From Micromonospora trifolii (GTDB taxonomy: Bacteria > Actinomycetota > Actinomycetes > Mycobacteriales > Micromonosporaceae): a stretch of DNA of 64,000 bases. A program made the position numbers and the translations under genes. The stretch is taken from NCBI RefSeq assembly GCF_022229005.1, contig NZ_JAKKFD010000017.1, positions 62,001 to 126,000 of the forward strand. Reading direction: 5' to 3'. The notes under the pieces were generated by a model. The model had not been told where the DNA came from and searched no databases. It saw only the letters and a program-made list of their open reading frames with translations. Of the stretch, positions 42,388-49,633 are shown in pieces (positions within the stretch are counted from its first letter, which is position 1; the number at the start of each line of letters is the position of its first letter).

Positions 42388-43149
42388 TCAGTTGCTCCAC
42401 AGCCCGGCGGGCTCGTCGTAGCAGTGCGGATGCACGTGGTCGTGGTCGGGCTCCGCGTGATGGCCGGCCGGGTCCGGCACCGCGCCGTCGTGGGCGATGC
42501 GACCCTCGTGGACGACGACAGCCCGGCTGATCACCGGTCGCAGCGGGCCCAGCTCGTGGGCGACGAGCAGCACAGTTCCGCCCTCGGCGACGAAGTCGCG
42601 CAGCGCGCCGGCGAACGCCTCCTGGCTGGCCGCGTCCACCCCGGCGGTGGGCTCGTCGAGAACCAGCAGCTCCGGCTGGCCGGCAAGGGCGCGGGCGATC
42701 AGGGTGCGCTGCTGCTGGCCGCCGGAGAGCGTGGACACCGGGTCACCGGCCCGGTCGGCGAGCCCGACCGCGCGCAGCGCGGCGTCGACGGCGGACCGGT
42801 CGGCTCGACCCGGCGGACGCAGCACCCCCCGACGGGCCAGCCGGCCGGAGGCCACCACCTCCCGGACGGTGGCCGGTACGCCGCCGCCGGCGCCCAGGCG
42901 CTGCGGGACGTACCCGATGCGCGCCCACTGCCGGAACCGGCGCAACGGCCGGTCGAAGAGGGTGACCGAGCCGGCGCTGATCGGCACCAGCCCGAGCACG
43001 GCGCGGATCAGTGTCGACTTGCCCGAGCCGTTGGCGCCGAGGATCGCGACCACCTCGCCGGCGGTCACGGTGAGCGAGATGTCCCGGAGCACGGGGCGGC
43101 CGTCGTAGCCGACCACCCCGTGCTCGACGGTGATGACAGGTGAGGTCAC
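42388..43149 (-). CDS. znuC: Zinc ABC transporter ATP-binding protein ZnuC
   Basis: A 253-residue ABC ATPase: Walker A GANGSGKST (about residues 36-44), signature LSGGQQQRT, Walker B LLVLDEPTAGVD. The C-terminal tail is His-rich (HHAEPDHDHVHPHCYDEPAG), which suits a zinc-handling protein. GTG 43149 overlaps the znuA stop (GTGA). It drives the ZnuB permease. Confidence 0.93.
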   Translation of the reverse strand: MTSPVITVEHGVVGYDGRPVLRDISLTVTAGEVVAILGANGSGKSTLIRAVLGLVPISAGSVTLFDRPLRRFRQWARIGYVPQRLGAGGGVPATVREVVASGRLARRGVLRPPGRADRSAVDAALRAVGLADRAGDPVSTLSGGQQQRTLIARALAGQPELLVLDEPTAGVDAASQEAFAGALRDFVAEGGTVLLVAHELGPLRPVISRAVVVHEGRIAHDGAVPDPAGHHAEPDHDHVHPHCYDEPAGLWSN

Positions 43150-44093
43150 GAGCAGCTCAAGGCCGTCTGCAGGGTCCGCAGGTTGGTGCGCATCACCGAA
43201 AGGTAGTCCCCGTTGCTGCCGGCGGCGAGCCCTTCGATCGGGTCGAGCACGGCCGTCTTCGCGCCGACCTGACCGGCGATGGTCTCGGCCACCTTCGGGC
43301 TGACCAGGGTCTCGAAGAAGATCGTGGTGGCCTGGTGCTCCTTGGCCTCCTCGATCACGTGCGCGAGGCGCTGCGGCGAGGGCTCGACGTCCGGGCTCAG
43401 CCCGGTGATGCCGACCTGGTCGAGCTGGTAGCGGTCGGCGAGGTAGCCGAACGCGGCGTGGCTGGTGACGATCTCCCGCCGCTGGCAGGTCGCCAGACCC
43501 TGCTTGAACTCGCCGTCCAGGGTCGTCAGGTCGGCGCGCAGGGCTGCCGCCCGGGAGGTGTAGTCGGCGGCGTGGTCCGGGTCGGCCTTGCCGAGCCGCT
43601 GGGCGAGCTGGTCGCCGATGCCGGCCAGTCGGGTCGGGTCGAGCCAGACGTGCGGGTCCTTGCCCCCGTTGCCCTCCTCGGCGTGCCCCTCCTCGCCCTC
43701 GTGGTTGTGCCCGCCGGCGGACGCGTCCAACAGTGGCTGCACGCTGGTCACGTCGAACGCCCGGTCGCCGCCGTTCTGGGCCACGGCGTCGTCCACCGCC
43801 GGCTGGAACCCCTTGAGGTAGACGATCAGCTCCGCGTCGCTGACCTCACCGACCTGGCTCGGGTTGAGTTCCAGGTCGTGCGGCTCGGCGCCCGGCTTGG
43901 CCAGGTTGGTCACCCGGACCGCGTCGCCGCCGATCCGCTCGGCCAGGAACTGGAGGGGGTAGAACGCTGCCACCACGTCGACTCGCTGGGGATCGGCGCC
44001 GGCGGCACCACCGGTGGAGCAGCCGGCCCCGGCGCCCAGGGCGAGGAGAGCGGTCGCGGCGGCGAGGACACGGTACGTGGCGCGGTTGGTCAT
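43146..44093 (-). CDS. znuA: Zinc ABC transporter substrate-binding lipoprotein ZnuA
   Basis: A 315-residue lipoprotein of the metal-binding (ZnuA/TroA) family. The lipobox is GAGC (Cys at about residue 25). Zinc ligands are visible in AEPHDLELNP, KDPHVWLDP and TSHAAFGYL, with a late acidic group in FFETLVSP; a His/Glu/Gly-rich loop (GGHNHEGEEGHAEEG) before the second is typical of zinc-specific forms. ATG 44093 gives the correct signal peptide; the frame is open to 44114. A Zur box lies 22 bp upstream. Confidence 0.94.
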   Translation of the reverse strand: MTNRATYRVLAAATALLALGAGAGCSTGGAAGADPQRVDVVAAFYPLQFLAERIGGDAVRVTNLAKPGAEPHDLELNPSQVGEVSDAELIVYLKGFQPAVDDAVAQNGGDRAFDVTSVQPLLDASAGGHNHEGEEGHAEEGNGGKDPHVWLDPTRLAGIGDQLAQRLGKADPDHAADYTSRAAALRADLTTLDGEFKQGLATCQRREIVTSHAAFGYLADRYQLDQVGITGLSPDVEPSPQRLAHVIEEAKEHQATTIFFETLVSPKVAETIAGQVGAKTAVLDPIEGLAAGSNGDYLSVMRTNLRTLQTALSCS

Positions 44094-44114
44094 GTCGTCA
44101 ACTGTCCGTGGCAA

Positions 44115-44129
44115 CGATAATGATTGTCA
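44115..44129 (-). promoter_or_regulatory. Zur box in front of znuA
   Basis: On the minus strand TGACAATCATTATCG, 12 of 15 matches to the dyad TGAAAATCATTTTCA used by actinobacterial Zur proteins. It lies 22 bp before the znuA start and overlaps CATTAT, a candidate -10, so Zur-Zn binding would block transcription of znuACB. Confidence 0.82.
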
Positions 44130-44147
44130 AAAACGCATGATTGCATG

Positions 44148-44405
44148 TCAGAGGAGCTTCGCGAGGCCCACCGTCACCAGCAGGGTGAGCATCACCAGTC
44201 GGATCAGCCGGGTCTGCGGTGCCTGAACCGCCCAGGTCGTCACCAACAGGGTGGTCAGGACCCCGGCGAGCGCGAGCGTGAGCAGCCCGCCGATCACCCC
44301 GGGCGTGAAGAACGCCACCAGCACCACCACCAGGGTGAGCAGGAACACCGACGTCGGGTTCGCCCCGGCCAACCGGGCGAGCAGAAGGCGCTGCGTACGC
44401 TGCAT
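44148..44405 (-). CDS. Small three-span membrane protein (DUF6703-like)
   Basis: An 85-residue protein with three hydrophobic segments (NPTSVFLLTLVVVLVAFFTPGV, GLLTLALAGVLTTLLVTTWAV and IRLVMLTLLVTVGLAKLL) after a basic start (MQRTQRLLLARLAGANP), resembling DUF6703 proteins of actinobacteria. Function unknown. TAGAGT lies 7 nt before the ATG, a leaderless start. It is upstream of znuA on the same strand, but the Zur box separates them. Confidence 0.7.
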   Translation of the reverse strand: MQRTQRLLLARLAGANPTSVFLLTLVVVLVAFFTPGVIGGLLTLALAGVLTTLLVTTWAVQAPQTRLIRLVMLTLLVTVGLAKLL

Positions 44406-44434
44406 CCCACAGACTCTACGAGGAGGAACCCCCG

Positions 44435-44776
44435 GTGCTGGTGACCAACCGGTTCGTGGTCGACGTCGATACCGCCGACGGCTTCACCGAACGGGCGCAC
44501 GCCGCCCTCACCGCGCTGGCCGCCCGGCCCGGCTACCTGCGCGGCCAACTGGTCCGGGCGCTGGACGACCCCCGGTACTGGTCACTGGTCACCGAATGGG
44601 AGTCGGTCGGCACGTACCGGAGGGCGCTCGGCGCCTTCGAGGTCAAGGTCAGCGCCGTGCCGCTGCTCGCCGAGTCCGTCGACGAGCCCTCCGCCTACGA
44701 GGCACTGGCCACCGCCGCCCCCGGCGGGGCAGTGGTCGTCGCCGACAGTGATCGGGCTGCGGGTCCTTACCGCTGA
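44435..44776 (+). CDS. Antibiotic biosynthesis monooxygenase (ABM) domain protein
   Basis: A 113-residue ferredoxin-like ABM-family protein: VTNRFVVDVDTADGFTERAHAALTAL, then RPGYLRGQLVRALDDPRYWSLVTEWESVGTYRRAL. Members are quinone-forming monooxygenases or heme-degrading enzymes; many in actinobacteria have no known role. GTG 44435 follows GAGGAGG. It is divergent from the small membrane protein and ahead of another short gene. Confidence 0.8.
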   Translation: MLVTNRFVVDVDTADGFTERAHAALTALAARPGYLRGQLVRALDDPRYWSLVTEWESVGTYRRALGAFEVKVSAVPLLAESVDEPSAYEALATAAPGGAVVVADSDRAAGPYR

Positions 44777-44800
44777 GCCGGCGGACACTACGCTGCTCCT

Positions 44801-45280
44801 ATGACCGCACCCGCCCCGCCACCCGGTCCCGGGGTGGCTCCGCCGTTCGCCGCGCCGCCCACCGAGGGCCGCCGGACTCGGCTCTGGATCGGCCTCGGCG
44901 TCGGCGCGCTCGCCGTGGTGCTCTGCTGCGGCGGGGGTGGCACCGCCGTCGTCGGCCTGGCCGTCAGCGGAGTCCAGGCCATCCGGGAACAGGCCCGCAC
45001 CGTGACCGGCGACTACTACCAGGCGTTGGTCGAGCGGAACTACGGGCGGGCGTACGACCAGCTCTGCGACGACGCGCAGCGGCGTGAGTCCCGGCCGGAG
45101 TTCGAGCGGCGCGCTGCCGCCGAACCGCAGGTGACCGGGTTCCGGGTGGGTGAGGTGGACACCACCTACCTGACCGTGCCGGTCGACGTGACCCTCGACG
45201 GCGGCGACCGGGAGCGGCAACAGGTCAGCCTCGGCCAGGACGGGCAGACCGGCGGCGTGGAGGTCTGCGAGGTCAGCTGA
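44801..45280 (+). CDS. Single-span membrane protein with extracytoplasmic NTF2/DUF4878-like domain
   Basis: A 159-residue protein: Pro-rich cytoplasmic N-terminus, one span (about residues 27-50, [25 protein letters not shown]) and a soluble C-terminal domain ([23 protein letters not shown] ...) similar to the NTF2-like or DUF4878 fold. Function unknown. TACGCT lies 6 nt before the ATG, a leaderless start. It is 115 bp ahead of glyS in the same direction. Confidence 0.72.
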   Translation: MTAPAPPPGPGVAPPFAAPPTEGRRTRLWIGLGVGALAVVLCCGGGGTAVVGLAVSGVQAIREQARTVTGDYYQALVERNYGRAYDQLCDDAQRRESRPEFERRAAAEPQVTGFRVGEVDTTYLTVPVDVTLDGGDRERQQVSLGQDGQTGGVEVCEVS

Positions 45281-45395
45281 CCCGTCCCCGGTATTCTGCT
45301 GGGCTCGGGGGGACGGTGGTCGTACCGTTGTCCCCGAACCGACCGTTCCATCCACATCTCGCCCCCGCCGACCGCCAGCCGGCGTAGGAGGAAAC

Positions 45396-46775
45396 ATGCC
45401 AGCCGACCGTATCGACGCCGTCGTCAGCCTCGCCAAGCGCCGAGGCTTCGTCTTCCCCTCCAGTGAGATCTACGGGGGCACCCGATCGGCGTGGGACTAC
45501 GGCCCGCTCGGCGTGGAGCTCAAGGAGAACGTCCGCCGGCAGTGGTGGAAGACAATGGTCCAGCAGCGCGACGACGTCGTCGGCCTGGACTCCGCGGTGA
45601 TCCTGTCCCGCAAGGTGTGGGAGGCGTCCGGCCACATCGCCGAGTTCGTCGACCCGCTCACCGAGTGCCAGTTCTGTCACAAGCGGTTCCGGGCCGACCA
45701 CCTGGAAGAGGCGTACGCCGAGAAGCACGGCAAGCCGCTCACCTCACTGGCCGAGCTGAACTGCCCCAACTGCGGCAACAAGGGCACCTTCACCGAGCCG
45801 AAGATGTTCAACGGCCTGATGAAGACCTACCTGGGCCCGGTGGAGAGCGACGAGGGGCTGCACTACCTGCGCCCGGAGACCGCGCAGGGCATCTTCGTCA
45901 ACTACAAGAACGTCGAGACGGTCGCCCGCAAGAAGCCCCCGTTCGGCATCGCGCAGACCGGCAAGTCGTTCCGCAACGAGATCACCCCGGGCAACTTCAT
46001 CTTCCGGACCCGCGAGTTCGAGCAGATGGAGATGGAGTTCTTCGTCGAGCCGGGCACCGACGAGCAGTGGCACGAGTACTGGCTCCAGGAGCGCTGGAAC
46101 TGGTACCTCGACCTCGGCCTCTCGGCGGACAATCTGCGCCTGTTCGAGCACCCCAAGGAGAAGCTGTCGCACTACTCGAAGCGGACGGTGGACATCGAGT
46201 ACCGCTTCCAGTTCGGCGGCACCGAGTTCGCCGAGCTGGAGGGTGTCGCCAACCGCACCGACTTCGACCTCTCCACGCACAGCAAGCACTCCGGCGTCGA
46301 CCTGTCGTACTTCGACCAGGGCAAGAGTGAGCGCTGGATGCCGTACGTCATCGAGCCGGCCGCGGGTCTGACCCGCGCGGTGCTCGCCTTCCTGCTGGAG
46401 GCGTACGACGAGGACGAGGCGCCCAACACCAAGGGCGGCGTGGACAAGCGCACTGTGATGCGGTTCGACCCGAGGCTCGCCCCGGTCAAGGTGGCGGTGC
46501 TGCCGCTGTCCCGCAACGAGGCGCTGTCGCCCAAGGCCAAGGACCTCGCAGCGCTGCTGCGCAAGCGCTGGGTGGTGGAGTTCGACGACTCGCAGGCGAT
46601 CGGGCGTCGCTACCGCAGGCAGGACGAGATCGGCACCCCGTTCTGTGTGACCGTCGACTTCGACACCCTGGACGACAACGCGGTGACGGTGCGCAACCGG
46701 GACACCATGGCCCAGGAGCGCGTCTCGCTGGACCAGGTCGAGCACTACCTGATCGAGCGTCTCCCCGGCTGCTGA
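45396..46775 (+). CDS. glyS: Glycyl-tRNA synthetase (dimeric, single-chain type)
   Basis: A 459-residue class II synthetase of the alpha2 type found in actinobacteria. Class II motifs are visible: [16 protein letters not shown] near the start, [36 protein letters not shown] (motif 2) and [14 protein letters not shown] (motif 3), followed by the anticodon-binding domain ([14 protein letters not shown]). A zinc-like set of cysteines (CQFCHKR ... CPNCGNK) lies in the N-terminal insertion. GGAGG precedes the ATG. A terminator follows directly. Confidence 0.96.
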   Translation: MPADRIDAVVSLAKRRGFVFPSSEIYGGTRSAWDYGPLGVELKENVRRQWWKTMVQQRDDVVGLDSAVILSRKVWEASGHIAEFVDPLTECQFCHKRFRADHLEEAYAEKHGKPLTSLAELNCPNCGNKGTFTEPKMFNGLMKTYLGPVESDEGLHYLRPETAQGIFVNYKNVETVARKKPPFGIAQTGKSFRNEITPGNFIFRTREFEQMEMEFFVEPGTDEQWHEYWLQERWNWYLDLGLSADNLRLFEHPKEKLSHYSKRTVDIEYRFQFGGTEFAELEGVANRTDFDLSTHSKHSGVDLSYFDQGKSERWMPYVIEPAAGLTRAVLAFLLEAYDEDEAPNTKGGVDKRTVMRFDPRLAPVKVAVLPLSRNEALSPKAKDLAALLRKRWVVEFDDSQAIGRRYRRQDEIGTPFCVTVDFDTLDDNAVTVRNRDTMAQERVSLDQVEHYLIERLPGC

Positions 46776-46785
46776 GACTCTGCGC

Positions 46786-46828
46786 ACGGGGCCTCGGCCG
46801 ACGCGACGAGCGCCGGTCGAGGCCCCGT
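46786..46828 (+). terminator. Hairpin terminator after glyS, abutting dusB promoter
   Basis: ACGGGGCCTC / GAGGCCCCGT arms (10 bp) with further GGCCG/CGGTC pairing inside. It starts 10 nt past the glyS stop and ends 11 nt before the dusB start; TACACT (46828-46833) sits between hairpin and dusB. Confidence 0.75.
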
Positions 46829-46839
46829 ACACTTGTCCG

Positions 46840-48012
46840 GTGACTGCCTCGACCGTGCCCGCGCTGCGCCCGCTGACTCTTGGCCAGCACCGGGTGTGGC
46901 CGCCGGTCGTGCTCGCGCCGATGGCCGGGATCACCAACATCGGGTTCCGTCGGCTCTGCCGGGAGCAGGGCGGCGGCATCTACGTCTGCGAGATGATCAC
47001 CACCCGGGCGCTGGTCGAGCGCAACCCGAAGACGCTGCGCATGATCGCGTTCGGCGACGACGAGAACCCCCGCAGCCTCCAGCTCTACGGCACCGATCCG
47101 GAGATCACCGCCGCCGCCGTGCGGATCGTCGTCGAGCGCAACCTGGCCGATCACATCGACCTCAACTTCGGCTGCCCGGTCCCCAAGGTCACCCGGCGTG
47201 GCGGCGGCGCGGCGCTACCGTGGCGGCGCCGGCTCTTCGCGCGGCTCGTGCGGGCCGCGGTGGCCGCCGCGGCACCGTCCGGGGTGCCGGTCACTGTCAA
47301 GATGCGCAAGGGCATCGACGACGACCACCTGACGTACGTCGAAGCCGGGCTCGCCGCCCAGGAAGCCGGCGTGGCCGCGGTGGCCCTGCACGGGCGGACG
47401 GCGTCGCAGCGCTACTCGGGCACCGCCGACTGGGACGCGATCGCCACCCTGAAGCAGGCCCTCGACGTGCCGGTGCTCGGCAACGGCGACATCTGGGAGG
47501 CCGACGACGCGCTGCGCATGGTGGCCCACACCGGCGTCGACGGCGTGGTCATCGGGCGCGGCTGCCTGGGTCGACCGTGGCTCTTCGCCGACCTGGAGGC
47601 CGCCTTCAACGGTCGACCGGAGCGGCGGCTGCCGATCCTCGGCGAGGTGGCGGTGACCATGCGCCGCCACGCCGAGTTGCTGGTCGACCAGTTCACGGCC
47701 GGCGCCCGCAGCCCGGCCCGAGGTGAACGGGATGGCTGCACCGACTTCCGCAAGCACGTCGCCTGGTACCTCAAGGGTTTCCCGGTCGGCGGCGAACTGC
47801 GCCGCTCGCTGGCGATGATCGAGAGCCTGGCCCAGCTCGACGACCTGCTCGGCAAGCTCGACCCGGCGGAGCCGTTCCCGGTGACCGCCCTGGGCCAGCC
47901 GCGCGGACGTACCAACTCGCCCGGCAAGGTCTCCCTGCCGGAAGGCTGGCTGGCCAGCCGGGACGACGACACGGTGCCCGAGGGTGCTGAGATGGACGAC
48001 TCCGGGGGCTGA
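46840..48012 (+). CDS. dusB: tRNA-dihydrouridine synthase (DusB-like)
   Basis: A 390-residue flavoenzyme of the Dus family. APMAGITNIGFRRLC (about residues 27-41), HIDLNFGCPVPKVTRRGGGAAL with the catalytic Cys, VTVKMRKGID and ALHGRTASQRYSG, and GRGCLGRPWLF are typical. It reduces uridines in tRNA D-loops. GTG 46840 lies 6 nt after TACACT, so the mRNA is probably leaderless. The C-terminal 60 residues are a helical tRNA-binding part. Confidence 0.94.
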   Translation: MTASTVPALRPLTLGQHRVWPPVVLAPMAGITNIGFRRLCREQGGGIYVCEMITTRALVERNPKTLRMIAFGDDENPRSLQLYGTDPEITAAAVRIVVERNLADHIDLNFGCPVPKVTRRGGGAALPWRRRLFARLVRAAVAAAAPSGVPVTVKMRKGIDDDHLTYVEAGLAAQEAGVAAVALHGRTASQRYSGTADWDAIATLKQALDVPVLGNGDIWEADDALRMVAHTGVDGVVIGRGCLGRPWLFADLEAAFNGRPERRLPILGEVAVTMRRHAELLVDQFTAGARSPARGERDGCTDFRKHVAWYLKGFPVGGELRRSLAMIESLAQLDDLLGKLDPAEPFPVTALGQPRGRTNSPGKVSLPEGWLASRDDDTVPEGAEMDDSGG

Positions 48013-48207
48013 GCCTCTGGCCGGTCTGGCGGAGTCGCCCCGCGACCGCCCCGTGGCATGCGGGTTCGCAGCAGGGTCCGCGCCGCGCGCCGGTCACCCC
48101 CGAGCCCGCAGGTCGCGGCGCTCGGCCTCTCCTCGACACTTCGCTCGCAGAGGCTGCGCACTCGACACTCCGTCCTGCGGCTGGGCAGGTGAGTTCGGCG
48201 CCCTGTC

Positions 48208-48280
48208 GAGCTGATGTCGTGAACGAATCACCAGCTCGCCTCGGTCGGCCATGCCCCTGATCCGTCTACGACATCAGCTC
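48208..48280. repeat. Intergenic inverted repeat E
   Basis: GAGCTGATGTCGT (48208-48220) and its exact complement ACGACATCAGCTC (48268-48280), 47-nt spacer, between convergent genes. GATGTCGTGAAC from the left arm region recurs once at 36174-36185. Confidence 0.7.
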
Positions 48281-48324
48281 CAAAGGACCCGTGAGGCAGT
48301 CCGTGGGGTGGGACCGGTCATGCC

Positions 48325-48359
48325 GAAGGGCCGGGCCCCGTGGTGGGGTCCGGCCCTTC
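48325..48359. terminator. Hairpin after the C39-like gene
   Basis: GAAGGGCCGGGCCCC / GGGGTCCGGCCCTTC, 15-bp arms with one G-T pair and a 5-nt loop. It is 18 nt past the stop of the minus-strand gene and could stop transcription from either side. Confidence 0.8.
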
Positions 48360-48377
48360 TGTGTTGTGGTGTGTGTG

Positions 48378-49040
48378 TCAGCTGGTGGCGTAGCCGCGGG
48401 TGGCGATCCAGTCGGCGAGGTGTTCGACGCTGATCTGGTAGGCGGCTTGGTTGGGGTCGGCGGAGTCGGCGATGGTGACGGTGTTGCCGTTGTCGTGGTA
48501 GCCGACGACGCTGATGTAGTGCCCGCCTTCGTAGGAGTGGGTGGTGCCGTCGGTGTCGGTGCTGGTGCCGGCGATGTTCGCGACGACGGCCCGGCCGTCG
48601 TCGACGGTCTTGACGATGTCGGCGCGCAGCGTGTCGGTCTGCTTGGCGTCGGCGTCGGGGGTGCTGATCTCTACGGACCGGTAGGCGTTGGTCTTGCCGG
48701 TTTCCTTGTTCAGTACGGGGGTGATGTCGTTGATGGAGTTGGTGCCGGCTTCGGTGGTGCCCATTTCCTTGGCCATGTCGTCGACGTTGATGTTCTTGCC
48801 CTGCACGGACAGGGCGTTGCGGGTGGCGGCGGGGCCGCAGTAGTAGAAGTTCGGCTGGGCTTCGTAGCGCACACCCAGTTCGCGCTCACCGTGGCCCTTG
48901 CGGTCGGTCTGGGTCTGGGTGGTGGGCTTGGCGGTGCTGGGTGCGGCGAACGCGGTGGTGACGGGGCCGGCGATGGCGCCGCCGGTGAAGGCGAGGCCGG
49001 CGGCGGTCAGGGCGGTCTTACGGATCAGATCGGTACGCAT
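48378..49040 (-). CDS. Secreted C39-like (papain-fold) peptidase family protein
   Basis: A 220-residue exported protein. The signal peptide runs to about residue 33 (basic start, hydrophobic ALTAAGLAFTGGAIAG, then AFA-A cleavage). The mature part has the C39-like catalytic order: Cys68 in NFYYCGPAATRNAL, His174 in GGHYISVVGYHD and Asp192 in TIADSADP. No peptide-bacteriocin transporter is attached, so it is not a bacteriocin exporter; cell-wall or secreted-peptide processing is a guess. Codon choice is less GC3-biased than nearby (GGT, TTG, GTG common), and it is flanked by long non-coding stretches. Confidence 0.8.
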   Translation of the reverse strand: MRTDLIRKTALTAAGLAFTGGAIAGPVTTAFAAPSTAKPTTQTQTDRKGHGERELGVRYEAQPNFYYCGPAATRNALSVQGKNINVDDMAKEMGTTEAGTNSINDITPVLNKETGKTNAYRSVEISTPDADAKQTDTLRADIVKTVDDGRAVVANIAGTSTDTDGTTHSYEGGHYISVVGYHDNGNTVTIADSADPNQAAYQISVEHLADWIATRGYATS

Positions 49041-49072
49041 GATGGCGTGCTCCTCTGCATCGGGGGTGCCTG

Positions 49073-49106
49073 CCCGCACAACCTCAGGGGGTTGTGGTTG
49101 TGCGGG
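49073..49106 (-). promoter_or_regulatory. Leader hairpin of the C39-like gene
   Basis: CCCGCACAACC / GGTTGTGCGGG arms (11 bp), 12-nt spacer, ending 33 nt before the ATG on the minus strand. Position suits a regulatory leader; no known riboswitch class is recognised. Confidence 0.5.
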
Positions 49107-49483
49107 GGGAAGTTCGAGGGTTCTGCCCGGTGACCCGCGCTGGGGGGTCGGCGTCGGGACAGGGTGCAACCGTTCGCGGTGGCAGACCATTCCGCCTACC
49201 CGCGGGGGGCCGGCCTGTGGTGGTGCTCGGCCGTGCGGGGGATGTAACCGGAGCGGCCTGGCGGATGTTCCCGGGCGGCTGCTTCCGGCGGCAGGGCCCG
49301 GCGGCTGTCCGGCGGGCCCGGCGGACCATGACCCGGGCTGTTGCGGTGGTCTGCCAGGTATAACGACCCGGCCCGGCCGCCGATTCCGCCGTCGGGGTGG
49401 CCCCGACCACCCGACACCCGACAACAAACCCGACAAACCACCCGCCCGTCCGGCCCAGTGACCCGGACACGGTGGACGAGGCC

Positions 49484-49566
49484 GCGTGATCCACTCGGGT
49501 TCCTGAAAGTCGCGGTGTCCGAGCGCCGGGGATACCCCGACTTCATGAAAGCCGAGTGGATCACGC
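49484..49566. repeat. Intergenic inverted repeat D
   Basis: GCGTGATCCACTCGG (49484-49498) and its exact complement (49552-49566). Pairing resumes further in with GGTGTCC/GGATACC, so most of the 83 bp can fold. It lies between two minus-strand genes. Confidence 0.82.
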
Positions 49567-49633
49567 CGCTTTGCGCGGTTCGAGCGTCCCGTCCCGGACC
49601 GGCTCGGACCGGCGGGCCGGGCCGAGCCGGGGA

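Larger units (their letters stand above)
48013..48377. other. 365-bp gene-free interval with inverted repeat and terminator
   Basis: Between dusB (plus) and the C39-like gene (minus). It contains inverted repeat E (48208-48280) and a strong hairpin (48325-48359). No convincing gene. Confidence 0.75.
49041..49633. other. 593-bp gene-free interval
   Basis: Upstream of the C39-like gene. It contains a hairpin near that gene (49073-49106) and inverted repeat D (49484-49566). The region between (49110-49480) is GC-rich without a clear frame; it may hold the promoter and an untranslated leader of the protease gene. Confidence 0.7.

Noticed and set aside
45281..45395. Possible T-box leader of glyS
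   Set aside because: A hairpin (GGGGAC/GTCCCC) occurs, but there is no T-box motif or specifier loop.
49041..49200. Possible c-di-AMP riboswitch ahead of the C39-like gene
   Set aside because: Cell-wall genes in actinobacteria may have this switch, but the conserved blocks could not be matched; only a generic hairpin is visible.
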